A stretch of DNA of 64,000 bases from Hygrophila difformis (lineage: Eukaryota; Streptophyta; Magnoliopsida; Lamiales; Acanthaceae): contig JAOANR010000011.1 in the NCBI GenBank assembly GCA_030278955.1, forward strand, positions 49,277,417-49,341,416, given 5' to 3'. The position numbers and the translations under genes are program-made. Of the stretch, positions 44,001 through 56,599 are shown piece after piece (within the stretch, counting starts at the first letter, position 1; each line of letters opens with the position of its first letter). The notes below the pieces were generated by a model that ran no database searches, was not told the origin of the DNA, and saw only the letters and a program-made list of their open reading frames with translations.

Positions 44001-45706
44001 ATTGTATATCTACAACCATGGATAATGATGTTCGATGGTTCAAAAGCTGCTTCAGGAGTTGGAGCAGAGTTTACTCTACATACACCGGAGGGCAAGATAT
44101 ACAAGTATTTCGTACAGTTACCGAAGTCCTATACGAATAACCAAGCTGAATATAAGGCACTGATCTCGGGATTACGACGACTAATAGAAGAAGGAATAAG
44201 AGCTATCGTAATCAGAGGAGATTCACAAGTAGTTATTCAGCAACTGTTAGGAGATTTTTCGGTCAAAAGTTCCCAACTAATCGGATTGTACGAAGAAGCA
44301 ATCGGTTTGTTAGAAGAATTCGACGAGGTATACATCGAATACATCCCAAGGGAGAAAAATGAATTAGCTAACGAACTGGCTCAACATGTGGCCAGGTATC
44401 GCCTGATGCCGATAGCGGGAAATTTGGAAATATATTTGGCCGAAACTGAAAAGGCCGAATGGATAAAAAAGATAGCACAGACGTTGGAAAATCCATCCGA
44501 AGCTAGTCCAGTCGAAAAGCAGAAGGTGATGGATTACATAGTGATAGGAGGGTTACTCTTTAAGCGAGCCATTGATGGAGTGTTACTCAGATGCGTCGGA
44601 GAAGAAGATGCTAAAAGAGTAATGGGAGAAGTTCATGAAGGAATATGCGGCGCACACCGTGCAGGAAAATCGATGAAATGGAGTATTATTCGGCTGGGAT
44701 ATTATTGGCCGAATATGGGAATTGATTGTGAGAAATATGCTAAAGGATGCCGCGAATGTCAGAAGCATGGGCCGATTCAAAAGTTACCGGCCGAAGAAAT
44801 GCATATAATGATTAAGCCATGGCCATTTCGAGGATGGGCTATGGATATAATTGGGAAGATTCATCCTTCTTCATCGAAAAGGCATGAGTTTGTGCTAGTA
44901 GCAACGGACTATTTCACAAAGTGGGCCGAAGCTCAGGCATATGTCAGAATTTTGCAAGAAGAAGTGATCGAATTTATTAAGAGACAGTTGATATATAGAT
45001 TTGGAATTCCGCAAACGATTCTGACAGATAGAGGAACTGTATTTGTGGGAGAAAAAGTCAAGGCCTTTGCGAAAGAGTATGGGATAAAGATTGTGCACTC
45101 GTCGCCATATTATCCACAAGGGAATGGACAGGCAGAGGCCACGAATAAGCAGTTGATAGGAATTATAAAGAAAATGATAGAAGATCAACCAAGAAAGTGG
45201 CATGAGAAGTTATCGGAAGCGTTGTGGGCTTATCGAAATGCCAAGACTTCAGCCACTGGATTTACACCATTTCGGCTGACTTATGGAATGGATGCAGTAC
45301 TTCCAGTCGAAATAACAGTGCCGACCTTAAGGACAAGCCAAGCAGATTTAATGACGGCCGAACATATGATTGTGCGATGAAAAATGAATTATTGGAAGTT
45401 AATTCTGATCGGGTGCAAGCCTTTGAGAATTTGCAGAAAAATAAAGATATTTTGGCCGATTGGTATAATAAGCGAATCCGTATGAAACGATTTGAAGTCG
45501 GCGATTTAGTTTGGAAAGTTATATGGCCACCTAAATAGAAGAATGGCCGATTAGGTAAGTGGAGCCCCAATTGGGAGGGGCCGTTTATTGTTCAGACGAA
45601 ATTACCAAATGGAGCATACATGTTAGTGGATGAAAATGGTGAGCAGATGTCAAATCCAATAAATGCAAGATATATGAAGAAATATTATCCATCAGCGTGG
45701 GATTAA
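41016..45706 (+). pseudogene. Gypsy pol: protease, reverse transcriptase, two RNase H domains, integrase; frameshifted
   Basis: Domains in order: aspartic protease (FIDGGATVNIMP, about 41830, with Asp-Gly-Gly at the active site as usual in this lineage); reverse transcriptase (VCIDFRNLN, about 42820; MPFGLKNAG, about 43041; VYIDDVMV, about 43128, the catalytic Asp pair); gypsy RNase H (about 43570-43780); second RNase H (MMFDGSKAASGVG, about 44025; NNQAEYKALISGL; RGDSQVVIQ); integrase with the HHCC finger (about 44630-44765) and core (MDIIGKI, LTDRGTVFVG, GNGQAEATNKQ). The reading switches between frames near 41408, 42070, 42335, 42755 and 45370, and a TAG at 45536-45538 interrupts the integrase C-terminus before the final stop at 45704-45706. 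The break near 42755 falls at the start of the reverse transcriptase, so this copy is probably inactive. Confidence 0.9.
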
Positions 45707-46780
45707 ACATTAAGCGAGGCGAAAAAGTAAAGATTTTATTGAATGAACGAGCATTACAAAAACGGTACTACTTCGGCCGAAAACGGCGTCGATAGTCCGA
45801 AATTACAATATACAAGGGAAACGTCCTATTCTATGCAGGCATATACAAGGGAAAGGTCCTTAAAGGATGCTCAGCCTTGTAAAAATGCCGCTAAAACTAT
45901 CGGCAAAACAGAAACAGGGCACAGTTGCTTGCCCCAGAGCAGTATTGCCGATTTTAGTCCTACCACCGAACTTCTACTCTTGGATACGATAGAATGAATG
46001 GTACAACATCCCAGAGGTAGAAGTCAAACTCGGGTACAGCATCCGCACGACCTCAGACAGAAGTAGGAGGAGTGCAGCGAGGCAGTCACCCAAAAACGGT
46101 TGAAGGGGGAAGGGATTGAGGAATAACTAAGGGTAGTTATTCCCCCCATTAGAAAGTCCGACCGGATATGCAACCGCAAAGTCGAAAAGAGGAACACATT
46201 TGCATAGCCGTCGAGACCTGCATTTGGAATAATAAATAGAGATCCTCGCCCATACTAGCGTGATGAGAAGGGTGTTAGCTGAACTCGTGCCGCATGGGCG
46301 GAAAGTTTTCGTATCACGTCTGGAAATCCTTGAAGATACATGATCCAGAAACCATGGGGGCACTGGAGATAAGGGATTGAATAAAGGAGAAAGGAAAGCC
46401 ATATTAAGTTGAAGAAGTGATGGATAAACATTGATAAAAGCCGGGTATTTATAGAAGAATGATAAGTACTTGGCAGAGGAAGCGGTCAATATTAAATGTT
46501 ATTTATGGGAAAACGTTACACCTGATTCCCGGAAAAAGCTGCTAACATCCAGGAATCAGTAATGAAGAAGACCGAAAAAATCATGGAATGAATCAGATAC
46601 GAATCATATTGCAGAAATAAAAAGATACGAATCCAAGTACATTCCGTCGGCCAATACAATCTACAAAAAAAGAAAAAAAAAGGCCCGACAACAGTTGGTG
46701 AATATAGCCGAAATTCATATTCAAAAGCAAAACATGGCGAAATTTCGGCCCATATACATAGTCAAGTAACACAAAGGAAA
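45707..46780. other. Spacer between pol and the antisense gene
   Basis: An open minus-strand frame at 46489-46127 (120 codons) has no recognisable domain and may be chance. The remainder holds no feature that I can support. Confidence 0.45.
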
Positions 46781-49700
46781 CTAATGATCCGCGCTGTCGT
46801 CAAAATGGATATCGTCGTCCAATCCTTGGAGGGCGTCGATAGAAGGGTTAACTGCAGACATCATCAAATCCGAGCCCGCTGTCGAAGAAGGGCCAGGAAC
46901 GCTGCTTGAAGAAGGACGATCGGTGGCCAAATTAGCGCCAGCATCAGATTTCCCTAAGATAAGTAAAAGAAAAGGGACGATGGAGTAAGAGGACATAAAA
47001 AGCAATCAAATGACAAAACGGGAAAAGATAGAGTACCTGCAGGGGCTTGTGAAGATGAAGGAGCATCACCCGACGGGGAAGATTCCATCTCCGACGGGTC
47101 CAAAGGAAATAAAGTTGGGGGAGAAAGAACATGAGCAACACTTTTCCCACCAAGGCTTTTAATAGCCGAATCGAGATGGCCGACTAAGGATTGAGTTTCG
47201 GCCCATTTTTCTTGGAAAGTGCCAAGTATGTAATCATTAAAACTGGACCGCATGGCAAGGTAGGCAGCATCTCGTTGAAAGTCCAAGATCATGGCTTTGG
47301 GGGCTTCGGTTAATTGACGAAGAACTTTTATCGATTGCTTTAAATCGGCCGATTTTCGTCTAGTCTGGTCCAAAGCTGATTCCAACTATCGTTCTTTTTG
47401 TTGAAGTTCGGCTATCTGCGAGCGAACTAAAGAAAGATCTTCATAATGCTTATGCTCCAGAGACTCCGTTTCAGAGATAGCATTCATTGTGGTCTGGTAT
47501 TCCGTCGAGTAGTTATCAAAGATGGCTTGAGAAGAGGCCGCAGCCTCACGTTCGGCAGCAAGTTTGTTCCGCATCACCAAATGAGCTACTAGCTCTTGGT
47601 CCATAGAAAGGACAGACTTCATAATCATCTGAAGAGAACTACTCGGATTTAGGGAGACCATCTCTGCATGAAAGTGCTGTTCGAGATGAGATAGGAGGAT
47701 AAGAATCGGTTTTGGATTGACAAATTCCACATCGGGTTGCCTGGCGATCAGATTGCACAACCGGGCCAAAAACTCGCCAAGATGAGTCGAGGGGTGCGAT
47801 GGAAGAGAAGAATGAGGGACAGGAGAAAAGAAGTCATCCATAATACGCCGATCAGGAAGTGGAGATGAGGGAATTTGATCGGCGGAGGCATCACCAGTAA
47901 CTGTGCCACCAAGAGAAGGATTGGAGGGTTCCAAAGTAGCCAAAGATGAAGACACAACAGAGTCTCCAGCAAGTTGAGGAGGATTGACCAAGGGAGAAAT
48001 AACAGGATCGGTCAAAATAGGGTCTTGGGCCAATTCTACAGGAATGGCCGAAGAGGAACCAGCACGAACAACCGAATTATTATCATCAGGCGGTTTGCGT
48101 GGTTCAGTTGAGAGAGGACTCGGAGCAATAGTCAAAATCGAGGATATACTGGATACTGGTAAGGCAGAAGAAGTTCTGCCAAAAGGTGAGCGAGATGAAC
48201 GCCTTCTAGTCTGAGTTGGAGGGAGAGAGCCGACAAGAGGGTCTAAAGACGAAGCGGGCCTCTTTCGACCAGGATCCGAGGTAGAAGAATGAGGAGCATC
48301 TAAAGTCAAGAAAAAAAAAGGGAGATGAGAAATGTGAAAAGGAGAAAGGAGACTCTGAAAAAAGAAAGAAATTTACCTGGATGAGAGGAAGAAGGCGAAC
48401 CAAGAGTGCGCTGGGGAGTAGAATTCGGCGAAGATGAAAGGCACAAGGGAAAAGCCAGAATAGGAGAGAAACCACCGCGCCGTAAGAGTGAATTGAGATC
48501 AGCGCCGAAAAAAGTACGAGCAACGCCGTCCCACCAAGTCCGAAAACGAGAAGTAGCAAGTCCAGGACGAACATTAAATTTCACCACCTTGAAGTCAAGT
48601 AAGCGCTTATGGTACAAGGAACATTGTGCGCGGCTAGCAGAAGCAGAAAGGCGCTTATCGGCCCTGAGAGCTATTACCAAGTCTTGACCGAAGCCGAATT
48701 GACGGCTAACCAAGTGGGGATTATAAAACTCAGAGGGATAGCAGTCTTGGTGGACAGAAATGAAGAACCATTGAAAATGGGACGGGGAAGTATGCATCTA
48801 TTCCACATCTGAGCAAGAGATACATGAAGGGTAGTCCCGAAAGGGGCAATGGCGATCTACCTCACCCAGTCGAATTCGGTCCTCCTATAATGATAATGGG
48901 AAAAAGACTGATTGACAGTTCGGCCCAAGAAATAATTGATCCAATGTGGGATCGATAGGGCAGGAAGGGATGACCTTAGGAGATCAGGGGCGGCAAAATA
49001 ACTAGGAGAGATATCTTGAGCAGGAAATTTGGAAATATCACGGAAATGCCAAACCAGCCACAGATGAAGAAACCATAATGGACCACGGGCTTTATGGGGG
49101 AAACCCTTTTCCCAGCCCGACACTGTAGTCGTTATGCCCGCGTACAGATGAGCAAGGAAGAAATCGGCTAAAGGTATAGCAACAAGGTTAAGAATCGCCG
49201 AGGCCAGGGGTTGCGTCTCAAGGAGAACTCCTTTCGAGGGAGTACACCAAAAGAACCTCGTGAGGAAATACATCATAAAGGCCAGGGGCTCCGAAGGGTG
49301 CGGAGTAGGTGAAGCAGGATCACTCTGGTGAGTGACAATCCAATCCTTGAAAGAGTCACCAGAAGAAAAACTGGCATTTTTCTCCTTGGGAATAGACATA
49401 ACACCGAGGTTCTCCCCCACGAACAGAAAGGCCTAAAAGGAGTTTCACATCCTGGATAGTGGGGGTCATCATACCCCAGTGGAAACAAAAACAGTTTACA
49501 GAAGGATTCCAGAAACAGAGGAGAGCCTGAATAGGATGGATATCCGATGGAAAAGACATAGTACTGAGAAGAATCATGCGACGAGTACAAGATTTAGCCC
49601 AGGATTCGCGGCAATGAGGTTCAAGATGACGGTACCATTCCACATAAACAGAAAAATCCGAAGGCCAACTAGCAAATGACGGGGGGAAAAGCTTAGAAGA

Positions 49701-49895
49701 GAAACAGGAAGAGTATAATGGTATGGAGCGATTCTCGAAGATACGAGCAGTACACTCGTCAATTTCTTCGGGAATCCCTAATGGACCAAAGGAATAGTAG
49801 CCTTCAGGAAGGAGACGCACGGCGGAGTAAGAAGCATACGTATTCTCAATCTTAAGAAGATCTGAGGAAAGAGCAGTAACGGGAGGAGGATCCAT
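46781..49895 (-). pseudogene. Antisense plant mobile domain (PMD) gene inside the gypsy element
   Basis: The gene runs opposite to gag-pol. The ATG at 49895 opens a frame with the plant mobile domain signature (YVEWYRHLEP; ALLCFWNPSVNCFCFHWGMM; TPTIQDVKLLLGLSVRG), continuing to FYNPHLVSRQFGFGQDLV near 48715. PMD proteins in plants include the MAIN/MAIL silencing factors, and related domains occur in mobile elements. After an intron (48377-48304, GTAAAT to TTTAG) comes a Ser/Pro-rich region, then a Glu/Gln-rich coiled coil (about 47640-47200). A second intron (about 47036-46956) precedes the last exon ending at 46781. Damage: a one-base shift in a G-run near 49405, a TAG at 48857-48859 with a frame change after it, and a TAG near 47386. 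Its promoter would lie at or beside the 3' LTR. The role is unknown. Confidence 0.7.
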
Positions 49896-50062
49896 CGGAG
49901 AAGACAAACAAAGAGGAAGTTGAAAGGGCGGTTTACTACAAAGACAAAACGGGATATGTAAATAGAGTGATGATGACAGGAGCCCTCGAGGAAAAAAATA
50001 ACCGCCAAAGAAAAGAAAGAGAGAGGAGTTACTTGAGCTCTTTTCCAAATGAAAAATCGCCC

Positions 50063-50078
50063 AAGTAAGGAGGGCATC
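50063..50078 (+). promoter_or_regulatory. Polypurine tract of the gypsy element
   Basis: AAGTAAGGAGGGCATC abuts the 3' LTR start at 50079. It is purine-rich with three pyrimidines, so it is an acceptable but not ideal tract. Confidence 0.6.
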
Positions 50079-50775
50079 TGTTGGGGCCACAAAGAATAGT
50101 GGGTGCCACGGAGAAAAAATTGGGCCATAGAAGATGGGCCGAAGAAGGATTTCTAAAGAGAGTTGAGTTTGAGATCCATTGAGCCGAGGAATCAAAAGAG
50201 AACGATCCAGAGCAGAAGAAAAGACCCGAACGGAAGAAGGCTTCGGGAGGAAAGATTTCGGCCGAAATGAGATCAAATCAGCCGATTGAAGCAAACAGTG
50301 GAGTCGGCTTAGGGGAATCGGCCGGAGAGCGGTTATTGCAGCTCCGGCTATAAATAGGGGATGCCATACACAGAATCAGAGAGATCAATCCAACCCCCAA
50401 AATCCCTTTATCAAATTTACTTCTTTGTATCTTTACTACTTTCCTTTACTGCTTTCCTTTACAGTTTTTCCTAGATTCTAGCTTAGCTTGTAGCGGTTAC
50501 TTCCAAGTCCACCGTTGTTTTTCAACAACCGGTAGTTTGGTTCTAGTTTTTCCGGTGAATTCGCCGTTGTTTCTTAACAACAGGTAGATTCTCCATTGTA
50601 TTTTGTTGCCATTCGAATATTAAGGACTATTCAGTCAAGTTTGGGCGTAATTGGTCAAGTTTGGGCGCATTATCATTAATCCGGACCCGTAACCGGTTTG
50701 ATCCTTTCTCCGGTAGCCTCCCTTGAGGAGAAAAAGGTCCTTTTGGCACAGCCAGACAACGGCCAGGCCAAAACA
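50079..50775 (+). repeat. 3' LTR of the gypsy element
   Basis: It is the partner of 38238-38933 with about a dozen substitutions or single-base indels by eye (for example TTGGGCCG versus TTGAGCCG and GGTAAATTC versus GGTGAATTC). The TATA box is at 50349-50356. Confidence 0.95.
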
Positions 50776-50780
50776 GAAAT

Positions 50781-51520
50781 TAAAAACCTAACTAAAAGAT
50801 GAGATGGCTTCGTGATTTGGATTCGGAGGAAATGTTGCTGGTGGTTTGGTTTTTTTGCTCAATTGGCTGATGCTGGTACTTTATTGTTTGTTTCTACTTT
50901 TACTATTTTCCATTTAAATTTATTCTACTTTACTGTTTTCTAGTTTATCTTTGTCATATACTGTATATGTGTTGTATTATTGATACAACAACAATAGTAT
51001 AAAACTCACCAATAAAAATTAAAGTCAAAGAATTTGAAAAGCAACATAATTTATCCCATCCCTTCGTCTTGTGTGGAAACAAATATATGCATGCATGATT
51101 AGGGTTAGCATAATCCAATTTGAAATGTGAACCCACGAATAGGAGCCACATAAAAAATTGCTCTAAAGTATGCTTCCACAACCAACAAAACATCAATCCA
51201 ATTCTAAACCAAAAAAGAAAAGAAAAAGTCCAATATAACAAAAATATGAAAGATAGGAGGACTACAGACCCAAGCTCAGAGACAAAATGTAATAAACTAA
51301 CACATATTTGAACAATGGAATCAAAGTTAATGTCCAGAATACAAACAAATGACAAAACCCCTTATCTCTCTCCTCATTAATTGGTCTCTGAGTGGTGAAT
51401 GTCCTCAGCAAAATCTCTTGAACACATACACTGGGGAAGTGCTTAAGTCTCAGCAAAAGCTATTTCTTCATCTCATTTTTTTTGGATGAACTATTCAATT
51501 TGTATTTAAAATATTAAAAT
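50781..51520. other. Intergenic DNA between the gypsy element and unit B
   Basis: No gene is seen. A stretch near 51130-51205 resembles 7595-7680 and 52600-52680, and AAGTCTCAGCAAAAGCT (about 51443) resembles the region near 11285. These are diverged pieces of the same repeated neighbourhood. Confidence 0.45.
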
Positions 51521-51654
51521 GGGATTACTTATTTTATAATTTTATATGAATATGCGTATAGAGTTTTAACAAAAAAAAAAGTGCCACAATATAAATTTAT
51601 TTAAATAAATACAAAATGATAAAAAAATTAATAAATGTTATTAAATAAATAATA

Positions 51655-51913
51655 CTCCCTTCGTTTTTTTTAAATTCCAATATTTGGTTGAGAACTACTG
51701 TTCACACAGATAATTTAACTTAAAATTTTATCATAGTTAAGCAAATTAAAATATAGCAAAGTTGTATTTTGTTAGATTCGTCTCATCGTGTAGTTTTTAA
51801 AATTGAATTTTTAGAATTTTTACTTATACCGAAGTTGAATTATTAATGATTTAAAATGTGTATTGGACTGCGTTCACTATGGGTCCGTAGCAATTTCTAA
51901 AAGACGAAGGGAG
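51655..51913. mobile_element. Stowaway-type MITE, unit B copy
   Basis: It is the same element and the same TA target as 6891-7150. The ends CTCCCTTCGTT and GACGAAGGGAG are slightly better kept on the left side than in unit A. Confidence 0.85.
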
Positions 51914-52065
51914 TATTATTACTTTAAAAAAATTCTTTATCACACTATTTGTATATGTAACCAAATGGAGTCCAACTATAATTTTGAAAATATCCCGTAA
52001 CAACAGTTAGCTTCAGTAGTAATGTGGTTTTAACAGTTTAAGCTAAATTTATATTATTTTTGAAT

Positions 52066-52256
52066 TTAGGCCCCTAAATTTTTAAATTATTCACTTTTAC
52101 CCCATAAAGTTTTAAATTTTTATAGTTTAGTCTTCACTTCTAATTTGAGCAATTTAGTCCTCATAACATATTTATATTTTTAAAACTGAGGACCAAACTA
52201 AAAAAATTAGAAACTTTTTGGGTAAAAGTGAATAATTTAAAAGTTTATGTATCTAA
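52066..52256. mobile_element. Small foldback element, solo arm in unit A
   Basis: TTTTTAAATTATTCACTTTTACCC at the left is inverted as GGGTAAAAGTGAATAATTTAAAA at the right. Inner motifs (GTTTAGTC and GACCAAAC; GAGGACCAAACT) also pair. Unit A has only the left part followed directly by the shared ATAGGATCACTC, so it lost, or never had, the rest. Confidence 0.6.
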
Positions 52257-53172
52257 AATTGAAAATTAAATATATTTAGGACTATTTCGACTAATTAAAT
52301 ATGAAAGTTATAGGATCACTCACCCAATTCCGCTTCAGTCAAATCTATTGATAAATCCCATTCCATTACAGATCAATTTAATTTTTTTTTTGGAAGAAGA
52401 TCAATTTAATTGAGAAAAGGAACTAATAAACCCATAATTTTTTTAAAAGAAATTATTGTTTACTTTATAATAAATAATATAATATCAGTGAACAACTTTT
52501 TTGGAAAGCAATGAAGAACTCAATTAGAACATAGAAATTGAAGTTGGAGATTTCTGACATCCCACAAGTAGCAACAACAAAAGCAATGGATAAATGCAAA
52601 CCCCATGAATAGTAGGCACCCACAATTGCACCAAACTATGCTCTCCACAACCAACAAAACATAAATCCATGTAGAAATACAAACTACTTTCCATTTTCTT
52701 TCTCCATGTTATTCTATTCAGCAGCAAACAGTCACAGAAATTAACAATAATGCATAAGAGACTTGAAACATATTGCCTCAATGAGTGAAGATTCTAGAAA
52801 GGAAAGGGAGACAATCAATAAGTGAAAATGGGATTCAACTATATTTGATACACTCTTTTTTCATTTTAAAATTTCAGGTTGTAAGGATAGATTACACAGT
52901 TTCAATTTTTTTCTTCACAATGTAGAAACATCAATGCAATAATTTAAAGCATAGATTACTATATGTTTAAGAATTTGATGTGAATTATGTTAGGAACATT
53001 CTTCAACTTTACACCTTATTACCACTGTGAAAGCAATTTGACTTTTATTTAAAACATAAATTTTGTCCTGATAAAAAGAAAGCCCACAAATAAAGCATTT
53101 TGATTAAAATTCTACATAACTTTCCTTGTCCTAAGATTGGAAAAAAAAAATGCCAATATAAAAACCTTTTCA

Positions 53173-53406
53173 TCAATCTTTTTCATCTTTTTGTTTTAAG
53201 TGCTTAAAATCTTCTCGATATTTCAGGTCGTGCCTTTCAAATTCTTTAAACTCATCTTTGCAATGCCTGAGTTCACTATAATTCACAAACGTTTGAAAAG
53301 ACAACACTTTTTCATTTATAGCGAGTTTAGGATTTTCCAAAACGGCAAGAAAAAACATGGACAAAAGAAATGATATAACAAGTATATATACAGATGGGAA
53401 GGGCAA
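53173..53406 (-). pseudogene. SMC4 exon relic, unit B copy
   Basis: It has the same segment as 8150-8397 (CKDEFKEFERHDLKYREDFK). Here LKYRED keeps the Arg seen in family members where unit A has Gly. The frame shifts after HLKQK (an extra T), giving an early stop. Confidence 0.6.
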
Positions 53407-53858
53407 TGAGGGCTAGCCAGCATAAACTTTAAATTGCAAACCACTTGTCTTTTCATAGACTTCATGTGCAAGGTTTCAAGCCCTGTTAATGAAAACTAAC
53501 AAATGTGATCAAAATCTAAACTAACAAATGTGATCAAAATCTGATTGCCTAACTTGTTTAAAGTTTCGCTCATGTTTCAAAGCTATTATTATAAAACTGC
53601 ACCTCCAAGCATATAGTCTTCTGATTTGTTTTTCTTTGTGATATGGTGTTCCATAATTTGTTGTTATTTTTTTTTAAAAAAAATAGTATTAGGTCTAGAA
53701 TTATGTTTTCATCATGCAACTTTGTTGTTCTTTTAAGTGTATATGGTGCTGTGATTTTTCTTTTGATTGTTGTGCTGTGGTCTAGAATTATGATGCTATT
53801 TTGATGTCTAATACATAGTTAAGGGGAATTACTGAATTGATTTCTATCTTTTTTGTAG

Positions 53859-55186
53859 GCGATTTTACTGGAGTATTGCTCGTATTCTCTGCACTGTAAT
53901 AATTCATTTTTGTTATCACTTCACTTATCGAGCATTTCGATTAGTAAATATAGTTGGATATTGTATGATATATATTTATATATAAATCATTGTTTTAAAA
54001 CTGCAGGCCTACATTTTGCACGGTTATAAACATAGGAAATACCCAAGGGTTCCACCCGTATCCATATTTAGCTGCAACACTCAACTATATGTTATGGATA
54101 CTTTATAGTTCAAGGTGGATTCATCCTAACCATTTGATCCTGATTATAAGTTCAGTTGGGCTTGCAGTGAACGTTCTTTACCTGATTGTGTTTCTTGTCT
54201 TTACCCATAGGCAAAGATACCGGGTAATCAATCGCTCACCTTATTATTATTTATTTTTTTTGTAAAAGAATAAAGAACAAAAATTATTACATACTAACAA
54301 AACCTTTTATATCATTGTAGTATATAATTGTTGGTGTTCTTGCCGTGGAATGTTGTTTGGCTGGAATGATCATAGGGCTCACTGTGAACAAAATGGCCAC
54401 GACAAAAGCCACAGTTGTGGGGATTTTGTGCCTCATAACTGGCATTCTTATGTATGCTGCTCCGTTATCAATCATGGTAAGTGTTAATTATCAGTATTTG
54501 TTTTTATAGAAACTGTAGGGTTTGATAGATTTTTACTTATTTATAATTTTTAGAATCCATTTATATCTATAAAGAATTAAAATCCATACACTTTTGAATT
54601 ACTATAAAATTTTTGTAACTTTTTAAAATACGTATCGAATACCTCTAGATTTTTAAAGACTTTTTCAAATATGTATTGAATACCTCCAAAAAAAATCTTA
54701 GAGTCTGGATTGAATGTACCCTCCTTGATTGCTTCTCAATTCTAATGTAATTACTCAATTTTGACAGTGTAAAGTGTGCAGCACAAAAAGTACTGATTTT
54801 TTGCCATTCTGGCCTAGCATATTGGGTTTTATTAACTCAATTGTCTGGACCATTTATGCATTACTTGGAAAGATTGATATTTTTATTGCTGTAAGTCTTC
54901 ATTTACTTTATTATTACTATTACTTACGTTTTTTTATTATTTAATTATTTACTAATCCAATTATTTATTGTTATTATAGTTATCAAGTGGAGCAGGAATC
55001 TTATTCGGGTTTGTGTAGCTTAGTGCACACATTTTGTTTCACCCTACCCCAAACCAAAATGTGGCAGCTGACCCAACACACCAAAATGTGGCAACCGACC
55101 CTGAAAATCAAAATGTGGTAGCTGACCTAGCTGACCAAAATGTGGCAGCTGATCCAGCAGATCAAAATTCAGAAAATGCTGGATGA
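53859..55186 (+). pseudogene. SWEET sugar transporter B1, premature stop in the last exon
   Basis: Exons match A1 exactly in layout: 53859-53895 (37 bp), 54007-54223, 54321-54476, 54768-54890, and from 54980. Exon 4 keeps the Leu-Ile-Thr triplet missing in A1 (GILCLITGILMYAAPLSI). In exon 6 a C-to-T change makes TAG at 55016-55018 after FGFV, in the seventh helix, where A1 has Gln. The repeat tail (to the old stop at 55184-55186) is therefore untranslated, and it also has fewer repeat units than A1. Exon 1 was not found. Confidence 0.8.
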
Positions 55187-56598
55187 TGAACAGGTTCATT
55201 TCCATCTTATTTCTTATTACAAGCATTTCTTATTTCTTCACGTGTCTTCTGGTGTTAATTAATGCTACCAACTCATGAAGAGTTATGTGATCTTTATTAA
55301 CTGTATAGTGTTGAGTAGCGACTTTGAGTATAAGATGCCAATGTTGTATAGTAGTTGTGGGTTTAGGAATTGTGAATTGTTTGGTCAAATATACATGATG
55401 AGTGAGAAATGTTTTTAAGTGTAGTTTGAGGACTTGTAAACCTTTGAATTTTGATCTATTAAGTTAAAAAGAAATGCAAATAGTCTAGCTTGAGAATAAA
55501 TGGAACATGTTGGTTTTGGATTAATTTGTGTGTTGTAAGTCACAGTAAAACTTTATTTTTACTGAAAAGTTTGTGCTAGCCTATCAATTGATCTATTTAA
55601 CAATTTGCTCTATTGGTTTTATAGATACCTGGAAGGTGCAGATCACTCTTCAACGAAAAAACACAAGAAATTGGATACGGAAATCCGAGATGTGAAGGAG
55701 GCATTTTAGAGAGGGAAATGAATTTGGGGAACACTTGACATGGATGGCCCATACTTCTTATCTTTTTCTTTGATTAGGATTTTCGTGATTCGACTTTGTT
55801 GTTTGATTTGATCATCCATAATGAATTAATGATCCATGGCAACACTCAAATGTTAAAAGAAATGAAATAGGTAGAGATTGGAAGTTTCCATGCTTATGTT
55901 GATTGTTAAAAAAAGAACTGAATGCATCTGGTAATATTTTGTTTTTTTCCATTTATATTGACAAAAAGTTCCCATTCACAAAATTGCCCAAGGACAAGTT
56001 ACACTATTTATATAATGAGGATTTAAAAGTGTAGAACAGATGTTGCCTCTTTCATTCAGTGACCAATCTCAAAAGCAATCCCAGGGAGAAATCCCAGCTT
56101 CTCGACGGAATTGAAAAGCTTTATTCCGAGGCGTTGTGGCGTGCGAGCTTTTCTCGGGAAAGAGGAACAATTTTCACAGAGGCGTCCAAATTGGAGGTCT
56201 GGGTGGGGGCGCCGTGCGAAATGGAGGCTGGAGCTTATGCGTATCGGGAAGAATGGTTTAGGGTATTCGAACATAGGGAAGAAGGGAGTCGGGAAGAAGG
56301 AAGAAGGGATGGGTGATTTGGAGTTGGGTTCAAGCTCTAGACCCATAATCACAATGCACTTTAGGGTCGGGTTGACTATTTTATTGGCATATTTTAATAC
56401 TCCTTACTCCTTAGAATAGAATAGGTGGCCATTAATTAGGTCACCTATTCAATTTATAATATGTTTTTTTGTTATTATATGTGAGGCTAAATGGGTCAAT
56501 CCGTGCTCCTCTGTCCGGAAGCTGGCCATTAATTAGGTCTCATCAATTGAATATTGGTTAATAGTTAATAGTACTATTGTTTAATCAACTAGTAAGTA
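55187..56598. other. 3' flank of SWEET B1
   Basis: It is collinear with 10259-11017 and then 12473-12835 of unit A. It has an insertion of about 140 bases after TTTCTTCACGTGT (near 55246) and a GC-rich, open but unrecognised segment at 56094-56325. No gene is supported. Confidence 0.4.
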
Positions 56599-56599
56599 A

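Larger units (their letters stand above)
38238..50775 (+). mobile_element. Full-length Ty3/gypsy Tat-lineage LTR retrotransposon
   Basis: The element is 12.5 kb and is bounded by two LTRs of about 697 bases and perfect 5-bp target duplications GAAAT (38233-38237 and 50776-50780). A primer-binding-like site TGGCACGCCCAGTGGGAC follows the 5' LTR (38935-38952) and a purine tract precedes the 3' LTR (50063-50078). The order is gag, protease, reverse transcriptase, RNase H, a second RNase H, then integrase, with no chromodomain. The extra (archaeal-like) RNase H before integrase is the mark of the Tat lineage. About 4.4 kb lie between pol and the 3' LTR and contain an antisense gene. By eye the LTRs differ at about a dozen positions, indicating a fairly recent insertion. 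Confidence 0.95.

Noticed and set aside
46127..46489. 120-codon minus-strand frame in the gypsy spacer
   Set aside because: No recognisable domain, and no sign of splicing to the PMD gene.
47984..48687. Plus-strand frames opposite the PMD gene
   Set aside because: Shadows of the GC-richer antisense gene; Arg/Glu-rich without domains.
49896..50294. Minus-strand frame extending the antisense PMD gene into the 3' LTR
   Set aside because: The part above 50079 is LTR sequence, also open in the 5' LTR; the PMD gene is better started at 49895.
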